Assembly (NCBI GenBank): GCA_022457155.1
Contig: JAJGOT010000464.1
Span: forward strand, 62,001 to 126,000
Direction: 5' to 3'
Source: Cladopsammia gracilis
Taxonomy: Eukaryota; Cnidaria; Anthozoa; Scleractinia; Dendrophylliidae
Length of the DNA stretch: 64,000 nucleotides
Part shown: positions 46,196 through 56,386 of the stretch, piece by piece
Layout of the letters: every line of letters begins with the position of its first letter
Position numbering within the stretch: the first letter of the stretch is position 1
Notes under the pieces: model-generated
What the model saw: the letters and a program-made list of their open reading frames with translations, nothing else
What the model was told of the DNA's origin: nothing
Database searches by the model: none
Position numbers and translations under genes: made by a program

Positions 46196-46834
46196 TTAAC
46201 CCTTTCATTCCCAGAATCAATAGACCAATTTCGATATATTAAAATTTATACTTGGCTCCGAGTACGAATTTTATATATCGAAATTGGTCTATTATGAAGA
46301 TATAATGTAGTTCTAACTTTTGGGTCTGTGGATGAAAACCTGTGGTGTGACCATTCAAATGAAACCTCTTCAGCAGTACTTTTGCATGGTACCATTTGTT
46401 CTAACTTTTGAGTCTGTGGGCGAAATCCTATGGTGTGACCATTCAAATGAAACCTCTTCAGCAGTACTTTTGCATGGTACCATTTGTTCTAACTTTTGAG
46501 TCTGTTGATGAAATCTTATGGTGTGACCATTCAAATGAAACCTCTTCAGCAGTACTTTTGCATGGTACCATTTGTTCTAACTTTTGAGTCTGTGGATGAA
46601 ATCCTTTGGTGTGACCATTCAAATGAAACCTCTTCAGCAGTACTTTTGCATGGTACCATTTGTTTTAACTTTTGAGACTGTGGATGAAAACCTATGGTGT
46701 GACCATTCAAATGAAACCTCTTCAGCAGTACTTTTGCGTGGTGCCATTTGTTTTTCAATATTTTACAAAATTAAAGTTGGGATTTTTCTTGAATTTAATT
46801 TGATCTTTAGCACTCTTGGGAGTATCAGGGTTAA
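46196..46834. mobile_element. 'TTAACCCTTT' MITE with internal 88-base unit amplified five-fold
   Basis: TTAA lies at both ends (46196 and 46831). Between them the family's interior block is tandemly repeated with starts at 46311, 46399, 46487, 46575 and 46663, exactly 88 bases apart. A hairpin (agaccaatttcgatatat / atatatcgaaattggtct) occupies 46223-46290. Other family members have only one interior unit. Confidence 0.82.
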
Positions 46835-47057
46835 TGGATGTTTTGTTGTGAATTTCACTGAAGATTATTGAACTCAGTCGGCGCGTTTCGTTGATGTAAA
46901 TCTAAAAAACTTCAAAGAATTTTAACATGACGCTTTTACCCTCTATAACCTCGAAAAGTGACGACAATTCGACATTTTTAGAGTTTCCAATTGGAAAACG
47001 GGGGTTGGGGGAATCCCATATAAAAGTGACGGGACTATCCTCGGAAAAGTTTGAAGG

Positions 47058-47871
47058 TTAAGGTGATTCCTCAGAAATAAAAGTTGTCCAACGATTTTTT
47101 TTAAGTTTTCCCTAACAGCTCCCTACCATAAGTTGTTTCGAAAAATTCAATAAAAAAGATAGGTCACCGTGCTCGGTAAAGAGATATGATGGACCAATGT
47201 TGCCCCATTTATGCCTATAGCAATACCGATCACGCACGTCATTATTTGATCGGTTCATGTTTCTTTTCCCGATAACCCGTGAAAGCAAAGTTTACAATTC
47301 TTCAAAAAAACTTGATAGGTTAAAGTCTCCACCATATGGGAACACTTTAAAATAAAATTTATGAAAAAGTCACACAACTTCAAATGACACGTACTCAAAA
47401 CGTTCCTCGCGTCCATGTTTTCAAGGTCAACAATTTGCTCCCACGAGTAACTGATTTGAGAACGTTTTTAGCGATATCTTTTTTTCTTATCGAGGAATTT
47501 TTTTTTAACTTTGTTAACTTAAAAAGCATTAATTTAACATCAAAATGATGCAATAAAAAATATAGGTCACCATGCTCGTTAGAGAGAAAAAGACAGTCGT
47601 ATTTTCTAACGAGCTTGCGGGCCTTTGATAAAAACATTCCATCCTCCGAAATGTGCGCGCGCTCATTTTGCTCAACCGCGCACGCTCATTGCTTATAAAT
47701 TATGGTAATTCTCCTTTTGAAAAATACTCGTAAGAAAATTAAATTTCCAGCTGCGTGTTTTAAAAACCGTTCACTAAAAAGAGTGTTGTTATCAACTGGC
47801 TGCCATGAAAGGACTATTACGTGTTATGCGCAGTACAGGATGCGCAGTGCAATACTGAGGAATCACCTTAA
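47058..47871. mobile_element. TTAA-flanked element with AGGTGATTCCTCAG ends
   Basis: TTAA plus GGTGATTCCTCAG at the left is matched by CTGAGGAATCACC plus TTAA at the right, about 810 bases apart. Inside, 'ataggtcacc(g/a)tgctcg' occurs twice. No transposase frame is recognisable. Confidence 0.75.
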
Positions 47872-48144
47872 TACCCTCAAAGCCATCAGACCAACTCTGA
47901 CGCAAACTCGTTCCCAGGGTTCTTCGCCCCTTCCAGTTTTAAAAGGGAAAAACCCTGGGAACGAGGTTGACTCTGTCAGCATGTTTTCCTGGCTTAATAC
48001 CCTCAAAGATATTTAAGATATTTTTTTAAGTACTTAAATTATTTTAAATACAAAGGAAATTAATGTTTAATGAGTGTTTGGAAATCAGTTGAAACACTCC
48101 TCATTTTCTCCTTCTGAAATCATTTTGTTTGAGAAGTAATATGG

Positions 48145-48435
48145 TAGTTTCTCGGTGTTGCGGATGGTGTGATCACCAAATGACGTAAAAGAAAAGATTC
48201 AAAAGACACTGAACAATACCCACACCACAACACAAAAGATAACCAACAATGGCTTCCGCAACACCAAGAAACACCCAGTAATATCAAACATTCGACACAG
48301 TATTTCATCAGATTTGAAGTGGGTTAAAAAAAAAGTAGATTTGAAGTGGGTTAAAAAAAACTCGGCTGCGCCTCGTTTTTCAACCCACTTCGTGGTGTTT
48401 GGAAATCTGATGAAATACTGTGTCTCATGTTTGAC
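48145..48435. mobile_element. two adjacent inverted-repeat elements
   Basis: 48145-48275 is an inverted copy of the 'ctcggtgttg' MITE seen at 9655-9790. 48293-48432 is a foldback with gacacagtatttcatcagat and the inverse atctgatgaaatactgtgtc at its ends, and an internal doubled 'tttgaagtgggttaaaaaaa'. Confidence 0.6.
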
Positions 48436-51071
48436 ATATTACATAAAAAAAAATGTTTGACATATTACTTCAAACGCCCTAGAACTCCATCCACCGGTAC
48501 AAAATTTTGAATTACCTTTGTTTAGCATAATCAACGGCACGGCTCGTGCTCCGTGGCAGACACTTAAGGATTTCATCCACAGACTTAAAAGTTAGAACCA
48601 CCTTATAAAGCATAATAAACAATACACAGGAAAGCACTGCTCAGTAGCAATTTCATTTCGTGAATGTTTAGGATCTCATCCACAGACTCAAAAGTTAGAA
48701 CCACCTTAATTGAACAGCATAATAAACAGTGACCACAGGATTTATCCCCAGACTTAACGTTGGACTGAACCACCTTGAATAGTAAAGCATAATGAACAGC
48801 ACAAAATAAAAATACATACTACTTAACAACTTTAGCTTGAATATCATTGCGTGTTCGGATGTCAGGTGATCCATAGACTCAACAGTTACAAGCAAATGTT
48901 AGCTTTCTTTCTTTTTTTAAATTTTGAACCCTCGTTACCCAAGGGAGGAAAACTGGCTTCAGCTCGATCAATTTAAGCGATTTTCTTGGCCCGCCATTAT
49001 GACTGATCATGCAGTTGTATGACTGATTGAAACTAAAAAGGCCTAAACAGAGAAACTTAATGTTGTCTAATTCTGTGGAGGATACATTTGCTATTTCACA
49101 CAAAGGCTCTCGCATACGAATTTCTCGCACACGTATTGCCCTAATCCTTTCGCTCGTCAGAGTCACTTAAGTATACTTAGACATGTAGTGTAGTTCTAAC
49201 TTTTGAGTCTGTGGACAAAATCCTATGATGTGACCATTCAAATGAAACCTCTTCGGCAGTACTTTTGCATGGTAACATTTGTTTTTCAATATTTTTCAAA
49301 ATCAAATTTGGAATTTTTCTTGAATTTTGAGTTTTTGCACCCTTGGGAGTTAAAGAGTAAAGAAACATTCAGTACGCTCGCTCGCTCGCTCGCTCGCTCG
49401 CCCAAAGGGAATCAAATGATATGACATTTTTAATCCCTCAATCGATCTTGTCTAAACTGGCACTTTTTAAAGCCGTTTAAAGCGTTGAAAAGACTATTTC
49501 TCAAAAACTCACCTAAATGTCTTTAAGTCTAATCCATTGTTTAAGAACCATTGATCCAATATACAGAATATATTAAAAAGGCGACCAACTGAATTTTTCA
49601 TTAACTTTGTTCCTGCCGCTTTGAGTGGTTTAGTAATGAATCCCCAGCTAAATTAGAAGTTTAGGCTTATTTAGTTATATATAGTATGCGGATGGTGCAT
49701 GACCTTTGCATGCAATATACGTGAATTAATGCACGGATTATAGGTAATCACACCATTATTTCTAACTGATATACCTGTGATAACATCAAAGAGCCAGTGT
49801 ATCGTGATAAGTAAGGTCCTAGGACGGGGGATCCCACCCTTTACTAAAGTATTTGCAATAACAATTGCACGTCAGGTTTTCACGTTTGTAAAACCGAGGC
49901 GCTTTCTTCATTTTAAACACACTCATGAAGCCTAGCTAGATGTGCTTAGTGGCTCTACTAAGATTAAACAGTGGTAATACTCTTTGATGCAGCAATAAGG
50001 TGCTTAATACCAATTACGTTTATTTGATGAAAGGAATCTTAGAATTAATCTTCAAAAACAGTCTTTTTAGCTTAGGAGACCGTAATCTGTTTATCTCTCT
50101 TAAACGACGTTTGAGCACGCATAGTTTTGAATTAGAATTATGAGGGGGGGGGGGGGGGGGGGAGGTGGTGATCTCGTCTGTGGAACAAACAAAGCAGTAA
50201 GTCGGATCCGACTTTTGCAATTGCAGGATTTTTTTTTCACAGAGAGATGGCTTGCAGGATTTTTTTTTTCAAAATCATCCATCAGTTCACTCCCTCTAAT
50301 ATTAAATGGTTCACCCCTTCAGTATGATTTCAATTTCATAGACTTGGAACGGTAATCTTTTAAGATCCAAAAGATAAGCTTTAGCCTTACTGACCACAAA
50401 TTGACCGACTTTCCCGTCACAATAGTTCCAAGAACAATTATAATCACCTTAATGTCGCCAGCCGCAGTGTTTTTGTGGTCAGTTTGTCAGACGTTAAGTT
50501 TAAAGGTCGATGTTGCGAGTCGGCCGGCTTCTGTCTGCATCTTGCGGTATTATGTTCTTCAGTAGCATACAAAATGTCTCAGGGGTAGAAATGGTCCTGA
50601 GGGGGTGGGGGTTACTCTCTTTTACTACAAATCAGTACGGATCTAAGGGAGCGCTCCCCCTTATCTTGGCAAAATCATTTCAATCGCTAACATTTTCGCT
50701 CCGCCGACATTCCCGCGCGAAACGAAAATAGAGCTTGATTGCAGGTTACCCTGACTGAATAGTCTAGCTCGTCATGGTTATCCCATGTTGTGTAGCATTT
50801 ACTTATATAGCAACTCTAACTCTCTCTGAAGACTGTTTTAGATGTGGACTCGCCTCAAACGTCCACAGCTATTTGTGTGAATTGTACGTCAAGTTTTTGA
50901 GTGCATGTCAATTTTCTTTTATATTACACTCTTTTTCATATATAAGAACGTCTACTACTTTTGGGCTGAGGTGGATTTTCTTACTTTTTTTGGCGATTTG
51001 AGCCTGAAAATGTTCTTACCGCGTTCAATTACCGCGTTACAATTCTGGCCAATCTCAGAGTGTTGTACATT

Positions 51072-51380
51072 GTATACAGCTGTTTGATTAAACGTTGTCA
51101 CTGATCGGTCTTACCCCTACGCGACCAGACCGAAAGGGAGTATGGGTGAATTAAAATGCATGATTAATTATTCTATATCGCGTTTACAACGGAGAACAAA
51201 ACTCATGTTTGTCTTCGCGTGTTACGCAAAGACAACCAGAGTCGCTTCGATAAGGACGTTCCGTATTTTGATAATGTGCAGTTATTGAATGTGAATTGAT
51301 TTCTCCCCATAATCCTTTTCGGTCTGGTCGCGTAGGGATGAGACCGATCAATGACAACGTTTAATCAAACAGCTGTATAC
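51072..51380. mobile_element. foldback element with ~67-base arms
   Basis: The left arm reads gtatacagctgtttgattaa then acgttgtcactgatcggtct. The right arm is the inverse, ending ttaatcaaacagctgtatac. Inner parts ctacgcgaccagaccgaaa / tttcggtctggtcgcgtag are also inverted. The loop is about 170 bases and non-coding. Confidence 0.8.
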
Positions 51381-51957
51381 AGTAAACACCCGCGTATAAG
51401 AACCTAGTGATTTAAGAACCTACAGGCTGAAATTGGGCATTTTAATACCCAAATATATAAGAACCTATTTAGGCTGGCAAAGAACAATAGGTTCTTATAC
51501 AAAAAACACTCTTATTTTGTAGCCAAAATACTGGATTTTAATTGATAGAAATTGTGAAATTTCTGAGAAACACCATGAAAATTATTTGTTTAATTGAAAA
51601 TCTTTTAAATACAATTAGGTTGTTATTTTTTTATTGTTGCTGTTTTTATTTTGTATTGCTGTTAAATAATTTACATTATTATCAAATACAGCTGTAAATA
51701 TGGTAGCCTATGATACTGAATTTATTATTGTTTAAAAATAAGGCTTGGCATTTTTGCTGTTTAAAATACAAATGTTCAACCATTATGACATACTAGTACT
51801 ACAGTAGTTCTCTGAATGGTATCACTATGACAACTCCTACAAATAAGAACCTACTAAGAACCTAATCAGCCTGAGTTCGGAAAAACTACCCCAAAATATA
51901 AGAATCCATGCAGCCTGAACCCAAAAATTCTAGGTTCTTATACGCGGGTGTTTACTG
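51380..51957. mobile_element. TA-flanked MITE with CAGTAAACACCCGCG ends
   Basis: TA flanks both sides. CAGTAAACACCCGCGTATAA and TTATACGCGGGTGTTTACTG are perfect inverted ends. The interior repeats 'ataagaacct' in both orientations. It abuts the preceding foldback, sharing the terminal tatac. Confidence 0.85.
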
Positions 51958-52351
51958 TACATCGTAAGCGAATTGAGTCCTCAATAGAACATTTGCTCTG
52001 TGAGGCTCCCCCGCCTTTTTTGGGACGGTCTCAGGTACGAGTTCTAAAAGGCGCAATGTCATGATAATTTTTATACATGTTTTTATGTTTTGGGTTAAAA
52101 CAGCGCTAAATGTAAAATTTTTCTTATACCTTGACAACTTGCTCCTAGCACATCAAGAGAAAGATATCAAGAGAATTCTCGAAGGAAGACCAAAATGAAA
52201 ACCAATTTTAGCATTTTTCACAGCACACAAGGGGAAGAGCTTGACTGAAGACATTGTTGTAATCCATTTATTTAACCCACCTATTTATTCTTTCAGTGCA
52301 CTAGTAGAGCATTTCGACACAAAACTGGAGAGTTACTTTTGGGTTTGCGCT

Positions 52352-52760
52352 CGGGGAGGGGGGGGAGGGGGGTACTCAACAAAGTTTTGTACGGGGATGC
52401 TCCGCCTCGAGGTCCGAACCCTTAATATCCTTTTATATACTGTTTTTGACAGAAAAGGTAATCCTTTCATATACCTTCCATGGAAAATGATACCCCTTTC
52501 ATATACCTACAGAAGAAACATTGCATCTCTCTACTAAATCCTTGAAATAAACTTGTGGAACGATTTCCACGGAAAAACATTAAGTGTTACCACTATTGAG
52601 ATATTTTGAAAGACTCTTTTTATATACGGCCTAAATGCCAGTTTTCCCTACCAAATTCTATACTTCAACTCGTGAAATCCCTACCCTTTAAAAAGTACCC
52701 CTTTCGGGCGGAGCATCCCCGTTTCGCCCATAATAGCCTATCCGGGGGGTTGCGTTGATG
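52352..52760. mobile_element. G-run terminated inverted-repeat element
   Basis: Gggggg then tactcaacaaagttttgtac, with ggggatgctccgcc and the inverse ggcggagcatcccc near the other end, closes with ccggggggt. It is very close in sequence to 16526-16925, so the family was probably active not long ago (inference). Confidence 0.65.
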
Positions 52761-54394
52761 CAAATTTTGGTAACATGATTTCACGGGTCAAAACTGTCGG
52801 CATTGGAAATACCCTACGTAGAGTTAGTTAAACAATACGAATAATTCTTAAACTGACCTTGGCAAAGAAAGCGAACTTACAACTTCCACAACTTTTTTTT
52901 TCCCAGAAAAAGCTGAACTTCGGAGATGATTGGTCGATGTAAATGATACATAGAGAGTAATTTCGAATTGCGAACCGTAGACTGCAATCATACAGGCTCG
53001 GATCATTGCAGTCAATGTTATAAACTAAGACACTGCTGTTTATACTCTACCGACTGGCAGTCGAAAGGATGAAAAGTTATTAAAAACAATCATATCACAA
53101 TTCCCCACGATGACAAAAGGTTAATGAATAAATCAAGGCGAAATATTTGAAAATCTTCCACCGTGCCACGCTTTCCGGACAATTACTTTATGTTATGACC
53201 TCCGTAACAATGAAAACATCATCCTTTCTTTTTTTACAATTCTAGCTCATATTTCCTGATTTAATCTTAGCATGTGATTTTTTTTTTTGCCAAGCGCTTT
53301 ATTTCGCAAGGGTTAAATTTCGCGCAACGCTGATAAAAATCCCGGGAAAAATTCGCGACGCAGGAACTGGCACAAAAACTGAGAATAATTCTTTATTGAA
53401 TTTAGAATTTCAAGCTAAGTAAAAGATCAAAATAAAAGACAATTAAAATTAATAAAAATAAACGACAATTATAATTTGGAGTCATTTTGTTTAACAGGAT
53501 AAATTTTCGCGCGTTTTAAGTAGTCTGTTTTACAAGTTTTTGGGGGAAACCTTGTAAAAGATCTCGGTTAAATACACAGATAAAATTAATTTGAATGAAA
53601 AGAAAAACGATACTGAACATTTCCCAAACAAATATACCATTCTCTCAAAATTGATCAACTTAATTCTTCCTGAGTATCTTCAGTATGCAACTGTCAATTT
53701 TCAAAATTAAATTATTGCCAAGACAGCTATTAAATAATTTTATATTGTATGCCGACCACACAGGTCAGAAACTGCCCACCTGACCGGTCCTTAACAAGCT
53801 TAAGTCTTCCCGGCTTTATTAAATTAGTTGTTTGACGCACTTTAACAAGCCCGGCGACCCAGCGGAAACCGCAGTGAAATCCCCTTTTGGTCAACTCAAC
53901 CACCGCACAGACAGGAATTAGTACATTTTGAGAAATGAATGTTACATTTTAGTTAAACTACTGTAACGCAAGACTCTCCAAATCGGGCATCTTTGGGACC
54001 AGAACCAACTATCCGTCTTTTAAAAGAGGTGTTCATTTAAAAAAAAAGTATCCGGCCGAGTTACAGTAAAATTAGTGATTGCAATGCGGTACGGACTGTG
54101 TACTAGGTCAGGTATCGGCTAGAGCTGGACTTCCACTGTCGAGTAATGTTTATGTGCCAACGGTCGTAAATTTAACCGGCTTTACGTGCTTACTGAATAA
54201 GATAAGAGGCGATATAAAATGGCTTGTGTAATGGTAAAAAGCGAAACTGCGCTCAACTTTTTACGTTTACGCAAGCCGTTATTTACGCACACAAAGACCA
54301 GTTAATTTACGTCCGTATGCACAAATCCAGCTTTCGATAACCAAGTTGACAGAGCTGCATTTGTTAGCTTAGCTTGTGAAATGAAATAACTTAG

Positions 54395-54456
54395 CTGTTA
54401 CTTTAGTTTTGCATTGCTACGCTTTGTGATTGGCTAAAAAATCTCGTGCCACTTAA

Positions 54457-54487
<31 letters not shown>

Positions 54488-54612
54488 ATAACTTTTTCGC
54501 AAGCGTTTTCCCGCGCTTGGCGCCGGCTACATTTATTTGCTACGAGTTCTGTTGGTTCATTGTAATTTGTCAGAGTGATTGCTTAATTTGTTTTGGTTTT
54601 ACGACGGTTTTG
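54395..54612. mobile_element. AATC-rich MITE family copy
   Basis: Contains ttttgcattgctacgctttg, aaccaaaaccaatcata, gcgttttcccgcgcttggcg and ttgttttggttttacgac, in the same order as at 37405-37950. Confidence 0.55.
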
Positions 54613-54803
54613 ATGAAATCGTGAATACATGCAAACTATGATCCAAAAGCTCAACACCATTTACAAGTGTAAAACATCCGCTGTATCCGCACAGCAGGTG
54701 ATAATACGCCTACATTCGCTGAATTCACACATTAACCCAAGCTGCGTTTCCCAGTTTGACCGGATAAACGAATCTGACCTGAACCGGCATGTAAATGAAA
54801 TGC

Positions 54804-55066
54804 TAGATCACTGAATGAACAGAGAATACGGTGGAAATTATTGGGGTGTATATAAAATGATATAGATCACTGAATGAACAGTGAATATGGTGGGAATTAT
54901 TGAGATGTATATGAAATGCTAGATCACTGAATGAACAGTGAATACGGTAGGAATTATTGAGGTGTATATAAAATGATATAGATCACTGAATGAACAGTGA
55001 ATACGGTAGGAATTATTGAGGTGTATATGAAATTCTAGATCACTGAATGAACAGTGAATACGGGAA
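54804..55066. repeat. tandem repeat with alternating 59- and 57-base units
   Basis: Units start tagatcactgaatgaac at 54804, 54863, 54920, 54979 and 55036, giving spacings 59, 57, 59 and 57. The long form has tataaaatgatatagatc and the short form atgaaatgctagatc, so the true period is a 116-base dimer. Confidence 0.88.
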
Positions 55067-56033
55067 TTATTTTCTCTCTTTTTACAAGAAAACAACTTCG
55101 ATTCTCATCAGACAAATATTTCCGTTTAAAAATGAAAATGAATGATTCAAGAACGTAAAGAAAACAACAATCCGAAATAACAATAGAGAGAGGATTTGAC
55201 CTGTACATTATTAGCCCTCGCTCGTTATAAATCCAAGGACCCTTGAGCATGAGTGGATTAGTAGAAAGCTGTATATTCCTCTCAGTTATATTTTGTCCAT
55301 TTATAGTATTCAGCGGAAGATGTTATTCACTCGGATGACGTCAAACACTCTGCTTGATGTTAAGTGTTTACACTAGACTGACAAAATAGAACTAGAGAGC
55401 TGACTAACACTTTTTTTCTGTGACGTCGCTAGATTTGCGAATTGGTGAACTGAGACTCTAACGCAAAGACTGGCTAAGTAATTATAAATCAATTGAACAG
55501 AAATCAAAGAGATACCACAAAAATTTGACCAATTAGGATTCTAGCATGTTCGATGTTCCTGAGTCCCCAGGATATTTCACTGAGGGGCATAACAAAAACA
55601 AAAAACAGTAAAGAACTGCTCAAAAGATTAATTTCAGTGGCAACACTTATGTTCATTTATCGAAAAGTCAGTTATTGCCGAAACAATGGCCATGTAAAAT
55701 TAACTGAGCTAGACGCTCTCCCCAAGTTTACCTTAGCATTGCGTTTCCGTATAAAAATATTGTCTAAATAAACTGAAATCACGCTGTCGTGTGATATACT
55801 TGGTCTTTTATCGACTGATTACAACATAACTTTTGATTTTGCGGGGGCCGTTGTTTACTCGACCCTCAATTCCGTAACAATTTCCTTTCATTAGACTTGC
55901 AAGTCACAAGTTATCAATACATTCCAATCCTAAAATTGGAAAATATTTCAGATTCCGTTTTACAAAGATTTTAAAACAAACACTACAACAGCAAAATGAG
56001 TAGTAGTCTAGGGTCAAAGATAAGCCCCGTTAC

Positions 56034-56135
56034 TGCGTTCCCTTTGCGTTCCCTATGCGTTCCCTTTGCGTTCCCCTCATTAGCTATGCTTAATCATGAC
56101 GTCATTACCTATTTCTTTTGCGTTCCGTATGCGTT
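56034..56135. repeat. tgcgttccct short repeats upstream of the polymerase gene
   Basis: The motif tgcgttcc(c/g)t(t/a) is repeated four times at 56034-56077 and twice more at 56108-56133. It lies about 250-350 bases before the first exon of the polymerase gene. It could be a promoter-proximal repeat or part of the element's terminal region. Confidence 0.65.
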
Positions 56136-56277
56136 CCCTTTATTAATATGCATAAGTGCCTAGTCAACTACCTATTCCTTTTGTGTTATTCTGAAACAAT
56201 AGAAACAATAGGTTTGCCCAAACTTGCCCGCTTTATTCGCACCCCGATTGGATCTTAAGATTTGTATGGTCTGTTTG

Positions 56278-56286
56278 AATAAAAAG
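56278..56286 (+). promoter_or_regulatory. possible TATA-like element of the polymerase gene
   Basis: AATAAAAAG lies about 110 bases upstream of the first ATG (56387), with no competing ATG in between on this strand. This is a weak call from position and composition only. Confidence 0.3.
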
Positions 56287-56386
56287 CGCAGTTTCTTTGA
56301 AAGCGTCATTCCTACAACTAGAGGTTTATTCTTGATTGGAAAACTTTGTTCTTGTTCGGTTAATTCGAAACGTTTATTCCGTTGAA

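Larger units (their letters stand above)
45436..56270. other. ~11 kb gene-poor stretch, repeats and MITEs
   Basis: I could not support any gene here. Besides the separately listed elements there are poly-purine or G runs near 45775-45805 and 50143-50162, a (CGCT)n microsatellite at 49377-49403, fragments of the 'TTAACCCTTT' interior at 48565-48740 and 49180-49365, and unremarkable AT-rich sequence at 49640-50100 and 52780-54390. A 61-codon plus-strand frame at 54629-54811 is mentioned under rejected items. Confidence 0.45.

Noticed and set aside
54629..54811. 61-codon plus-strand frame ending inside a tandem array
   Set aside because: It could be a last exon, but there is no recognisable family and no convincing acceptor upstream. 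It is left as a note only.
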